From positions 18,394,214-18,458,213 of the forward strand of contig CM036188.1 in NCBI GenBank assembly GCA_020631735.1: 64,000 bases of DNA, given 5' to 3'. The notes beneath the pieces were generated by a model, which saw only the letters and a program-made list of their open reading frames with translations, did no database searches and was not told the DNA's origin. How positions within the stretch are numbered: position 1 is the stretch's first letter; each line of letters opens with the position of its first letter. A program made the position numbers and the translations under genes. Of the stretch, positions 1 to 10,630 are shown one piece after another. This DNA comes from Saccharum officinarum. Its lineage: Eukaryota; Streptophyta; Magnoliopsida; Poales; Poaceae.

Positions 1-1249
1 TAGTTGTTATTTAAGGGTCGTGGTGTAGTGAGTGCTACTGTTAACTAGCCAAGCAATCTCATGTTGCCCAGCCCAGAGAATGTTAAAATTTGCTCTGAAT
101 ATGGGCTGCATCCTGTTCACGTAGTGTAGTAGCAGCAAGGCTAGTTGAACAACTGAAAATTTGCTCTGAATCGAAGAGGCAGCGCGTGAGAATGAGTCTG
201 TTCTGTTGCCGACAAATGGGCGCTGCCTGTTGCATTCATTCATCTTGATTTGCAGGTGCAGATCAACGATATTAGGTACATAGTATATAAGCTGTGCTGT
301 GGGCATACATACATACGGAGCAGTATAACTTAACGATTTTTTCCTGAATTCTAGCTACCTACTAGTATAACCATTGATGATGACGAATCAAAAGAATGGA
401 ACCTACCCCTCAATGCAATCTCCTGAAATTTCACGCCAAGAACCAAGAGCCAGAGAAAGAATGGACAAGATCGAGCGATGAAACCGGCCGGGCACGGGGC
501 ACAGGGAGGCAGCCACCGCCACCGTGCAGCAGGCCGGTGATTGATAATGCCGCTGCCGGACTCGCCGTTCGCCGGGTGCTCTCCTCGATGAAGATCCTCA
601 GTGGATGCAGATGCCCGGGAGCTTCCACTGGAACGCGGCGCTCGTCGGGTGTGCCGGCGGTGTAGTTCCTCCGGACGTCGAGCACCCCGCGCAGGTCGTG
701 GAGCTTGGCGCCGAGGCCGACGCAGCAGTTGGCGTGGAGGGTGCAGATCTTGTTGAGGTCCTTGCTGAGCTGGCAGAAGCCGCTGATGTAGGCGGTGTCG
801 AGGAACTGGATGGCGAGGTGCGCCATCTCGTGCTTGATGAGGTTGAACACGTCCTGCTCGTGCTTCCCGAAGAAGCGCCACCGCCCCTGCTGACACGCCC
901 GGTAGAAGTCGATGGTCTTGGCCGACGACCGCACGAAGAGGAAGTTGCGCAGGCTGTAGGGGTCGCCGATGAACACGTCGCTGGAGATGGCGATGTCCGC
1001 CGCCATTGAGATGTGACGGAACGGGTCACGGAACCACATCACGTCCACGTCCTGCACCCAGCAACAACGCAACCATATTATAGCCATATATATATGATTA
1101 CTACGTACTATTTTCTTCTTCATCGAATCATCCGTAATAAAGCTACTATCTTTAACGATATCTCCTTGTCCGGGCGAGCCTGAGCTCGCGGTCACGGCGG
1201 GTCCGGGCGGCGCCACCGGTCGCCGTCCTGAAGGAAGTTACGGGACCGT

Positions 1250-1271
1250 TTGTGTGTGTGTGTGTGTGTGT
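1250..1271. repeat. (GT)n microsatellite
   Basis: About 11 uninterrupted TG/GT dinucleotides lie in intron 2 of the glycosyltransferase gene. Confidence 0.9.
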
Positions 1272-2476
1272 CACGGCGCGCGGCATCTTACCTACTTTGA
1301 AGCCTGGATGGAACTTTGTGGAGTAACCGTCGACCCAACGTGACAAACCGAAAGTTCCAACTCACAGTGAACATGATGCCTGCCGAGGGCCGACGACAGC
1401 ATCCACGCTGCGTACAGTACAAGACATTTTCAAAGTCCAAGTTGAGCAGCAGTAGCTCCCGTGGACATTTCCCGGCCGGCCGTTGGAGGGCAGCGCGGCG
1501 CCGGCGCTCGTCGCAAGGCTCTGCACCCGCCAGGACTACTGGATTGTTCAACCACCACCTCCGATGAGTAGAACCCCGTAACGAACTCACGTCGTTCGTG
1601 CGTAATTAATGAATGATGATCCATTATTTGCAACAACGAATATTCTGAAAAGGTGAACAGTACTGACAGTGAAGAGGAAGTTGTAGCCGAGCTCGAGCAC
1701 CGTCTGCTGGAAGCGGTTGCGGCCCCACATCATCTCGAGGTAGTCCTTGCTCATGAACATCTTCTCGGAGCGGTAGTCGACGCCGTTGGAGGTGCGGAGG
1801 AAGTAGCAGTGGCGGTGGACGCCCTCGTAGGCGGCGGGGTCCATGGTGAGGTGGTCCAGGCCAGGAGGCGCGCCACGCCGCCCGAGCAGGGAGCCCGGGC
1901 GCGTCCACGCCGCGTTGATCTGCGTCATGATCACCGTCCGGTCCTTGGTCGCCCCACGGCGACGGGGCCTGCAAGTAATTGTTTTGCTTCATCATCAGTT
2001 GGTCAGGAATATATAGAATGTTGGCCCGTTGCTTTATTATTAGGCGCCAAAATCAGTCAATCTTGTTTCATGACTAATTAATCGATTAATTCTTATGCAT
2101 GATGTACTACTAACGGAGTCGAGTCGGTTCCAAAATTGGATGGTGCGACTGCGCTGTGCGCTGCATCGCCGTGATCTGGCTGGCAGGTGAATAAAGCCAG
2201 GTGACCAAAACGGGGCCGCGCTGCTTGTTCGTTAACAGCCGACGGGCGACGCGATGCCAGCAGCCATTAGGTGAACAGTTGCATCCGCAGATCCGCTGCA
2301 TCCGATTCGGTAGCATTTGTGTACAATATACGGTGAAGGTGAGTACGTACGTACATTATTACTTATACATACAACGGCAACAGTGCCATTTCTGAATGCT
2401 AGTGGTCCCACCGGCGTATACTCTTGCTGTACTTGTGCCGCTGTACTGTACATGCATGTGCGCCGCTCCACTCCAC

Positions 2477-5145
2477 CAGGGGCGGAGCTACAGGGTATGC
2501 TGTGTTTCCGGCGTGAAGTGGAGTACATATACGTATTTATCAAAAAAAAATCCCTCATTTACGAGACCAAGGAATCAGCGAGGCACGAGCAAGCAGGCAG
2601 GCAGGCAGGCCGACTCGCGAGTGCAAGCAAGCGTCCGTCAGGCCCATGCGGACACGGCCCATGCGGCCAGCTACGCCAAATCAGACGGTGGACCGTGGAC
2701 GGATCGAGGCAGCGGCGCAGCGAACGGTTGGACTTCGATCGCCTCGAGTCTTCGCGAGTTCGGCGTGCGGCGCCGTGCCGGCGTGCCCTACGCCAATCGC
2801 CGAGACTGACGCCGACGCCAATACTCCGTCCGTTAGTCGCCAGCCACCAGCCGCCAGCCGCCCGTCCTTGTGTCTTCTCGTCCGATTGAAAGCAAAGGCA
2901 CAGGCACACAGACTGACAGACGAGAAGCATCGGCATCAGAATTGTCCAGCCGTTCAGGTGACATTTTTTGTTCTTTGTTTTTAAAAAAAATCATGTGTAC
3001 TTTAATTGCTAATTGCTTAGCGCTAAAATTATAGGATCATCTATCACACAGCAAGGTGGAGGATTTTTCCCAACATCGGAGTTGACCTAGATTGATTTTT
3101 TGTTCAGTACTCGTATCATGTGAGTGATCCATAATCACATATGTCAGTCCAATCATGCAAGCATAATTTATTTAATTATTTGGCATTGTGTTCTTTGTAA
3201 TATTTTTGCAATCAACAGTTATGAAGAGAAACGGGGACATTGCATCTCTTTTTAAGAAGCATGAAGCAAAGAGGAAGGCAGCGGCAGCTGGTGCTACTTC
3301 TAATCGCTCTCCTGATCCGGTTGTACCTATGGTGGAAGAACAGACAGATGAGAGAGTAGTTGAGGAAATTGAAAATCGTATGCTACGGCCACCACCGCCA
3401 CCACCGCCACCGCCACCAGCACAACCATCTTCACTGCCACCAGTTTATGACATCAATCGCCTTCCACATGATCCAGGTGAAAGACGTCTCATTCTTAGTT
3501 ATCCTGTTAATGATCAAGATGCAATTCGAAGAGCATATATTATTAAAGGTCCATTCAAACCTTTTGCACATGATTTTCCGAAAACAAAGATTTCAGGACA
3601 AAATCGCCAATTCAGTTTTTGTTGGATGTACAATCATGAATGGATCGAGTATAGTATTAAGAAGGATGCTGTATTTTGCTTTATATGCTACTTGTTTAAG
3701 AAGGGCACGGGGTCAGAGGCATTTACTGTTGATGGCTGGAATAATTGGAATATAGGAGAGAATGCACTTCTAAAACATTTGGGTTCCAAGGCACATATTG
3801 CAGCTCAAGAGAGATACATTGCCTTTATAAATCCCAAGGTAGGAATTGATTATAATATTCAGAAGTGGAGTGATGAGGATCTTCGACTTTATAAGAAAAG
3901 GTTGACTTATTCACTTAGGTGTATCAAGTTTCTTTTGCATCAAGGGTTGGCATTTCGTGGACATGATGAAAGTGAAGAATCTAGCAACAGAGGGAACTTC
4001 ATTGAACTTTTGAAACTTCATTGAACTTTTGAAATTTCTTGCCGGAAATAGTGAAGAAGTAAACAAGTATGTTTTAGACAATGCTCCAGGTAACTGTACA
4101 TTAACTAGCCCAGACATACAAAAGCAAATTATTCACTGTTGTGCCCTAGAAACTAGAAAGAAAATAATTGAAGAACTTGGTGATGAGCCCTTTGCAATTT
4201 TAGCAGATGAGTCTAGTGATATATCACATAAAGAACAACTAGCTCTTTGCTTGCGTTATGTTGATAAACTGGGAAGGCCATGTGAGCATTTTATTGGAGT
4301 TGTTCATGTAGATGATACTACTTCTTTATCACTAAAGAATGCAATTGAAGCTTTACTTGTTAGTCATGGCTTGAGTTTGATTCAAATCCATGGTCAAGGA
4401 TATGATGGGGCTAGCAACATGAAAGGAGATATTAAAGGGTTGAAAACACTGATCATGCAAGAATCACCTTCTGCTTATTATATTCATTGTTTTGCTCATC
4501 AACTCCAATTGGTTCTTGTTGCTGTTGCTAAGGGAAATACTGATTGCAGTTCATTTTTTGATCAAGTATCTATCTTGTTGAATATTGTTGGAGTTTCTTG
4601 TAAGCGTCATGACATGCTTAGAAATGCTCGGCTTGAGAATGTGAAGAAAGCACTTGACTGTGGTGAAATTGTATCTGGAACTGGATTACATCAAGAGATG
4701 GGTTTACCTAGGCCTGGAGATACTCGATGGGGATCTCATTACAAAACTATATGCAGCATCATTACTATGTATGAATCAATCCATGATGTACTGGTTAATC
4801 TTGGGGATGATCCGACATATAAGGATGATTGGACCAAAATACATTTTGTGACTGGAGCATTTGAGACCTTTGAGTTTATTTTCTTTGCACACTTAATGTA
4901 TATTATTCTTGGATACACAAATGAGTTATCTGAGTGTTTGCAAAGAAGGGAGCAAGATATTCTTAATGCAATATCACTTGTTAACGTGGCAAAGAAAAAA
5001 ATGCAAGAATTGAGGTCTGATGGTTGGGATAATTTTCTTGAGAGGGTCACTTCATTTTGTGATAAACATGGTGTTGATGTTCCTGCTATGGATGGTGATT
5101 ATGTTCCTTACGGCAAATCAACAAGGAAAGCTCGTGCTCCACATA
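2477..5145 (+). mobile_element. hAT-type DNA transposon, right end lost
   Basis: The likely left terminus is CAGGGGCGGAGCTA at 2477-2490, a form common at grass hAT ends. It is followed by a noncoding leader, a probable intron (CAG|GTGACA near 2958 to the AG before 3219) and a TTF-zinc-finger/DUF4371 transposase. Homology to the family stops near 5142 and no matching inverted end is visible downstream, so the 3' part with the dimerisation domain is missing. It lies antisense in intron 1 of the glycosyltransferase gene. Confidence 0.65.
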
Positions 5146-5213
5146 CAAAAATAGGTCGTGCACGTCGCTCGGAAACGCTGTGCAATAGTGCTGGTACACG
5201 AACGCGTGCGTGA
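3221..5213 (+). pseudogene. hAT transposase with TTF zinc finger (zinc finger MYM-type 1-like), frameshifted and truncated
   Basis: The ATG at 3221 opens a protein beginning MKRNGDIASLFKKHEAKRK. A proline run (3388-3420) comes first. Then comes a TTF-type zinc finger (FCFICYLF to HLGSKAH, about 3670-3800). Then comes the DUF4371/RNase H-like core with FAILADESSDISHK, GYDGASNMKGDIKG and HCFAHQLQLVLVAVA. A perfect 19-bp tandem duplication at 3996-4033 shifts the frame, so the first part stops at 4024 and the rest is open to 5213. Family-like sequence ends near KSTRKARAP and the last ~25 residues are unrelated, so the hAT dimerisation domain is absent. No active transposase is expected. Confidence 0.82.
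3996..4033 (+). repeat. 19-bp tandem duplication inside the hAT transposase
   Basis: Two identical adjacent 19-bp units (3996-4014 and 4015-4033). Since 19 is not a multiple of 3, the second copy is what breaks the reading frame. Confidence 0.95.
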
Positions 5214-6526
5214 TAACCGCCGTGTGAATGATCGTGTGTCCTAGGCTCGTGACGTCAAGGATGGGCAGGGCAGAGTGGCGTGGGTGAGCACCAATCAGAG
5301 CATGGCTAATAAGCCAGCCGGCCACCGGCGAAATAAAACTGCCATGTCACTTCTAGTCATCAGGAGTAGTCAGCTCGTATAATGGATCGGCTAAGAGGTA
5401 GATTAAAATAATAGTGCAAGTATTAATGTCGACATGTATGGGCCCTCAGCTGCATGCATAGTCCCATGGAAAACGTCGGCTCTGCGCTCGCTGATGGCCG
5501 GAAGCAGGCGATTGCTTTCTCGATTCCTGCGTGCAGCTCGGCGTTTCACTAACCGCCTGCTCCCTTCTCTCTTTTGTTCTCACTCCTCCACCTCAGATTC
5601 TGTTGACGTGGAGTCCCTCTCCGCCGGCTTCACGGGCAGTTCCCAAGGCCACGTGCACCGCCGCGGCGGACACGTGTGGACGTGGCAGGGGTTCAGTTCA
5701 GGGAAGCAGTGGATGGTGATCTGGTGGAGATGTTGACGACGACGAGCAGTAATAAAAGCGTAGTATGCCGACAGACAGCTAGCGGATGCACAGCCCAGCC
5801 AGTGGCTACAGATACAGGGGAGTACATGCGGCGAATGCTCTCGGATTAGCAACAAGTCATGAGATGAGCCATTCACTAGCAGTAACTTTTTCCTGGCACT
5901 TGGTAACATGTGGACAAGGCAACAAATGATGAGGTGGTTTTTTAATCGTGGATTCGTGAAGGTACCACCGTAGTAGTTTAGTTCATGGGGACACGGGAAA
6001 GTGGTTGTGTCATCAACAAAACAAAACAAGGAAAGCAGGACGGGATTAGCACCGAGACGTGAGCTGGTTTGTAGGGCGGCCGGCTGGTTCTGTGGCTTTT
6101 GGAGTTTAGGCTTTGGGACATTGATAAACTAGTCACGCTTTTGTTACCCGGTCGCCGTCCGCCGACGTAACTTGTTCAAAGGGGGATTCTCCCGTCCCGT
6201 CTATTTTTTGTGTTTGGTTTTTTTCTATTCCATCCTTCGCTCGTCAGTTGTTGGTGATACGTTGCATCCCTCCCCGGACTGACTCCGGTTTTATTCTGAT
6301 GCTTTTTTTAATTTGAAATCACTACTAGCAGTAGCAGGGCACCGACTCCATTCACGAGCTCGTACTGTTCCTCTTGTTTGTGTTGTCTCGGAATTAGAAA
6401 TGATGGAGACGAGGAGCAGGAAAGCACACGTATCAGACGACTGAACTTCATTTCGCTGACGAATGGTGAACCGATCGCTCAAACTACCGATGAAATTGAA
6501 GGAAACTATAAACTTCGGTTCCGAAC
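5214..6526. other. Noncoding stretch (intron 1 of the glycosyltransferase gene)
   Basis: No coherent coding signal, LTR or terminal inverted repeat was recognised. Short open frames here lack codon structure or family motifs. Confidence 0.5.
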
Positions 6527-6529
6527 CCT

Positions 6530-6564
6530 CCCCCCCCCCCCCCCCCCCCCGCCCCAAAAAAAAA
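6530..6564. repeat. Poly-C / poly-A simple repeat
   Basis: A run of about 21 C, one G, CCCC, then A9. Lengths of such runs are unreliable in assemblies. Confidence 0.9.
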
Positions 6565-7116
6565 TCATCAGAAATGATTGATGCTTGGAGGAAGCCCTCC
6601 CTCCGATGATCAAGCGCAGCTGATTTTATAGTAGCAGTAAAACAAAACCGCACGCAACCGACCAGGATTGATCGCCGTGGAATCGAAACTGAAGCAGCGG
6701 ACGAAATTACAGGGAGCGAACGGAAGGGAAGACGGAAAGCGGCGCACGCGCGCGCGTGCGTACCTGGACGGGCGCGGGAGCCGGCGCCGGGGTGGCGGTG
6801 GCGGCCAGGGCGGCCGCCGCGTCGTCGGAGGCTAGGCGCTGCAGGTCCTCGGCGGCGGAGTTGTTGTTGGAGGTGAAGGCGGAGATGTCGACGAGGCGGC
6901 GCGCGGGCGTGGCGGACATGAAGAAGAGGAGGCAGACGGTGGCCATGGCGGCGCCCAGCACGAACGACACCAGCGGGCTGACGCTGCTCATATCGCCGCC
7001 CTTCATCCTCGCTCGCTCACGAACTTCACAGAGTGGCTGGCTAACAAGCTGGGCTAAAGTTTTTCAACGGGTTTTGGCGTCCTGGAGGTCGGGATCTCGC
7101 GCTTCTTAGGGCCGCC

Positions 7117-7410
7117 ATGACCCGGGGCAAGGTAATTTCTAGATTTGCTTCGAATTCCTCTTCGTTTATTGCTCGGATTCTGAGCGAAAGGGTGTTTTGA
7201 ACTTTTATTGCTGTGCAGACTGCTGAAGAGAAGGCGGCGATCTGGGAACGTGTGAAGGCGTATATCATGGAGCAGAATGCCCAAGAAGGAGCGGGCGATG
7301 GTGGTTCCGGTGACATGGTGCCGCCTGCCACTCCGATAGTCCCGAATCCGGACGGTGAGAATGAGGCTGCTCCCGGCAAAAATGTTGCTGAAGATAGGGT
7401 AGACAACTAG
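7117..7410 (+). CDS. Possible spliced additional ORF of the Tat element, antisense to pol
   Basis: ATG at 7117 gives MTRGK, then a donor AAG|GTAATT (7131/7132) and an acceptor TGTGCAG ending at 7218. The second exon (7219-7410) is open to TAG and predicts a 68-residue acidic product containing EEKAAIWERVKAYIMEQ. A further plus-strand open piece ending at TAG 7829 (EPVDEEPLDLENR) may be a later exon or a shifted remnant. Tat elements are known to carry additional ORFs between pol and the 3' LTR, sometimes antisense. No known domain is recognised and the splice sites are read by eye. Confidence 0.35.
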
Positions 7411-7924
7411 GAGTTTGACGTTTGTAACTTTTGGGTAGCATTGCTGAACTTGGCTAGTTGTAAAAACAGTTTAAACTCACATGTGAACGAGGAGCCTGCA
7501 CTACCCTTGTAACAGGTTTTTCGTCGGGGGCGCGTTATGGTCTCGCCTTCACGAGAGGTTTCCTGGATCAAGCATGACTGGTTACTTGCTATCTCAATGG
7601 CGGCGGTATGTTAAGAAAGAAGATTTGCTAAATAGATTTTTCTATTCAGAGTTTGACCCGGCGATTTTAGAGGGGAGGAGGGCCCAGCGCGAGCAGTTTA
7701 AGTGAGAAAACGGGGCCCTCTAACCCTGGTTTACAGGAGCCGAAGAAGGAGCCCGTCGATGAAGAGCCCTTGGACCTAGAGAATCGTACATATAGCTTTT
7801 ACCTTCACCCTACTGTGGACGAAGAGTAGAATGATGTAATTATGTGGTGCTACACCTTTGTAACTTAAACGATTTAAGTTTACGAAGGTTTCGGTTTCCC
7901 CTTTTTACGTGGTGGTGTGCGTAC

Positions 7925-8490
7925 TTATCTCGGCGAATAGGAAAAATACCGTCCCTCCAACCTCTTAGTTCGAGCAGGTGGGGCAAAAAACGAGGGCTCC
8001 TTTGCTAGCCCCTCGTCATGCAGCATAGGCGAATAGAATTTAAACGCCATCCCCCCAACCTTTTAGGGCGAGGGGATTGAAAAAGGTGTGCAAACACTCG
8101 AGTGGCTCCTTTGCTAGCCCCTCGTCATATGGCACAGGCAAATAGAATTTAAACTCCATCCCCATCAACCTTTTTGGGCGAGGGGATTGAAAAAGTGCGA
8201 AAATACTCGAGCGGCTCCTTTGCTAGCCCCTCGTCATGCAGCGTAGGCGACCCTTGTCATGCAGCGTAGGCGAATAGAATTTAAACGTCGTCCCCCCAAC
8301 CTTTTTAGGCGGGGGGATTGAAAAAGTGCGAAAACACTCAAGCAGCTCCTTTTCTAGCCCCTCGTCACGCAGCGTAGGCGAATAGAATTTAAACGCCGCC
8401 CCGCAACCTTTTTGGCAGAGAGGATTGAAAAAGTGCGAAAACACTCGAGCGGCTCCTTTGCTAGCCCCTCGGCGTATTGCAAAGGCGAAA
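7925..8490. repeat. Tandem repeat, period about 107 bp, in the 3' region of the Tat element
   Basis: The core CTCCTTTGCTAGCCCCTCG recurs near 7997, 8106, 8214, 8346 and 8451. Each copy is followed by GGCGAATAGAATTTAAACG and AGGGGATTGAAAAAG. Spacings are about 109, 108, 132 and 105 bp; the long one contains a local duplication of about 23 bp. Confidence 0.9.
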
Positions 8491-8499
8491 TGCTGGGTA

Positions 8500-9540
8500 T
8501 GCCCTGGCCGGCGACTTGCTTGCGAAATGCTTTTCTTTGCTTCACTGGACTTAGGGTTACAAAGGTTGAACTAGGTTTCATTCGCCGTTACGTGCATCAC
8601 TGGCGATCCCAAGTTATTTCTTGGTCTCGTTGGTTCCTAATGCGTTCCTTTTCGTCCGAGCGACAACTACCACCTTATTGCTGGTGTTTTGGAGGCAACG
8701 AGTTGAAGAACCCTAGCTATTTGTATTGAAGAAGGCCTCTTCTTCATTAGTCGATAGGTGAAAGGCCATTATTGCCATACAGTGAAAGGCCATTATTGCC
8801 ATTGTATGGCCAGAAGGTCGCCGAACGCGCGCTTTCGCCGGCTTCTGCAAGGTTGCAAACAATGGGGCGCCGGATGTCGAAGGTTGTTGGGGATGGCAAT
8901 TGTAAGAGGTTGGAAACTTTTTTAGAGCTTTCGCTCTTGAGATTGCCGCAACCTGAAACACAGTGAACACCCAGTTGAGGCGTGTATGAATGTTAATTTC
9001 ATGATATGTGATTGCGAATGGCATTTTTGCCATTCTTGTTTCCGCCACTGTTTTGCCTGGTAGTGTGGCTGTCTTTTGACCTATTCGGTCGTTGCTTCTG
9101 CTCACACTCCTTTTTGGTGTGACATAGCATTGTTTGGGCTCGTCGGCCTTTTTGTCTTTTCGCTCACTCCTTTTTGGTGAAGCAAGAAGTTCATTACAGC
9201 CTATGGGCTTGCATGAGGTTGCTTAGGAACCGGGCGTGATGCTCTGCACGAGCGGTAACTGATGCAACCTGTTGATTTAGGGCTACGGCCCTATCGATAT
9301 CCAGAACCTTCCGAAATCAGGTTTTGTTTCGATGGCTGGTGCTTATAGCTTGTTTGGGGGAGAACAAATTAAACTTTGACGGGGTACATAGGATCGCCTC
9401 ATTAAAAAACCTCACGCCTTCTTACGAAGGTTCCCCATGTGAGGAAAAAGAGTGCCGATCCTTGTTTAATGTTTATACGAAAGCGAGAAAGAAAATTACA
9501 ACCATTTGAGGGCGAAAATGTTACGGGTTAAAGCACCGTA
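8500..9540. other. Noncoding 3' region of Tat element 1
   Basis: This lies between the tandem repeats and the end of integrase. I see only scattered short frames and a small local duplication near 8757-8810 (AAAGGCCATTATTGCCAT twice). No LTR was recognised. Confidence 0.45.
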
Positions 9541-9545
9541 AATTG

Positions 9546-10630
9546 TCGGCGTTCCAAGTGTGCGTTGTCTCAACTCCTTCATTTAGCAACCTGTACACTC
9601 CTGGCTTGACCATATTCTCTACGACGAAAGGTCCAGTATGCGACTGCAGTTTGCCTTGCTTGTTAGGGTGTCAGATTAACACCATGTCTCCTGGGTTGAT
9701 GTTCTTTTGCAGGACATTCCTGTCTCTCCATGACCTTGTTTCTTGGTGGTAAGCATCCAGGTTGGATGCAGCTTGCAGTTTGGCATTCTTTGCTGCTTCG
9801 AGTTCCACATATCACTGCACAAGAGTTGTTGCTGCGATCTGCATGTGAAAGGATCCTAACTTGAGCTCTTCTGGTGTGATGGCTTCTTCGCCGTATAGCA
9901 GGCGGAAAGGAGTGAACCCTGTCGTTCTGGTGTGCGATATGTTGTGACCCCATACCACGGTGATCAGCTCCTGCGACCATTTTCCTTTCGGCATATCAAA
10001 TAAGGCTTTGGATACTAAGGTGAATATCAAGCCATTTGCCCTTTCAATTGCTCCATTGCTTTCTGGATGGTTAACGGATGCAAAAGCCAGCTTGATGCCC
10101 AGCTCGCTGCAAAAATTCCTGAACTCTGTGCAGTCGAATTGCTTCCCGTTGTCTACTGTGATGTAGGATGGGACTCCGAAATGGCAAATGATTCTCTGCC
10201 AGATGAAATTGATCAAGGTGCCAGACGTAATCTTTGCTAGTGCCTGGGCTTCTATCCATTTCGTGAAGTATTCTAGGGCTACTGCAGCAAAGCACAAGTT
10301 GCCTGGTGCTGTCGGTAGCGGTCCGACTATGTCAACCCCCCATCTCTGCAATGGCCAGGTCGGGACGATTGGCTTGGTTGGGTTGGCTGGGTTTCTTTGC
10401 TTTTTGGCGAACATCTGGCAATTTTCGCAGCTTCGGACTAGTTGCTTTGCGTCTTCTGCTACTGTTGGCCAATAGAAACCTTGCCTCATTGCTCTGTGGG
10501 CTATCTCGTGTGGTCCTCTGTGAGCTCTGCACATTCCCGCATGCATTTCGGTTAAGAGCTCGGTTCCTTGGTCCCGGCTGATGCACTTCAGCAATGGTGC
10601 CACTATTCTGCTTTTGTATAGTTCCCCCGC
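9546..10630 (-). pseudogene. Ty3/gypsy integrase (element 1), interrupted by stops
   Basis: It is read from 10630 downward. The HHCC zinc finger ends in SCENCQMF. The catalytic core has WGVDIVGPLP, ITVDNGKQF and NHPESNGAIERANG, giving the D, D and E residues. The tail has YGEEAITPEELKLGS. Two in-frame TGA codons break the C-terminal part, one after LVQ (near 9812) and one after DMVLI (near 9678). The second looks like CGA to TGA decay of a methylated CpG. The domain continues to about 9546. The upstream RNase H is split off by the retro-insertion at 10631-12284. Confidence 0.88.

Larger units (their letters stand above)
598..7006 (-). pseudogene. GT77-like nucleotide-diphospho-sugar transferase gene, three exons, probably a pseudogene
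   Basis: Exon 1 (7006-6764, ATG at 7006, donor CAG|GTACGC) encodes an 81-residue start with a membrane-anchor stretch after MKGGDMSSVSP. Exon 2 (1968-1668) carries TVIMTQINAAW and RSEKMFMSKDYLEMMWGRNR. Exon 3 starts at 1051 with DVDVMWFRDPF (a DxD motif) and continues with KHEQDVFNLIKHE and CCVGLGAKLHDLRGVLD. These are marks of the Nucleotid_trans/GT77 family (At4g15970-like, type II Golgi proteins). Lesions: exon 1 ends in phase 0 but exon 2 needs a split codon. Compared with my memory of the family, short blocks are missing after PGSLL, before FLFVRSS and after HEMAH. The expected C-terminus FQWKLPGICIH with its stop at 598 lies in another frame after a shift near 632-640, so the unshifted frame runs on to 431. 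Intron 1 is about 4.8 kb and holds a hAT element. Family is fairly sure; loss of function is an inference. Confidence 0.72.

Noticed and set aside
7041..7406. Minus-strand 121-codon ORF upstream of the glycosyltransferase
   Set aside because: It is the shadow of the plus-strand spliced ORF of the Tat element and has no motifs.
7925..8490. CRISPR-like array
   Set aside because: The repeats are about 107 bp and contiguous without unique spacers, in a plant retrotransposon; this is a tandem repeat.
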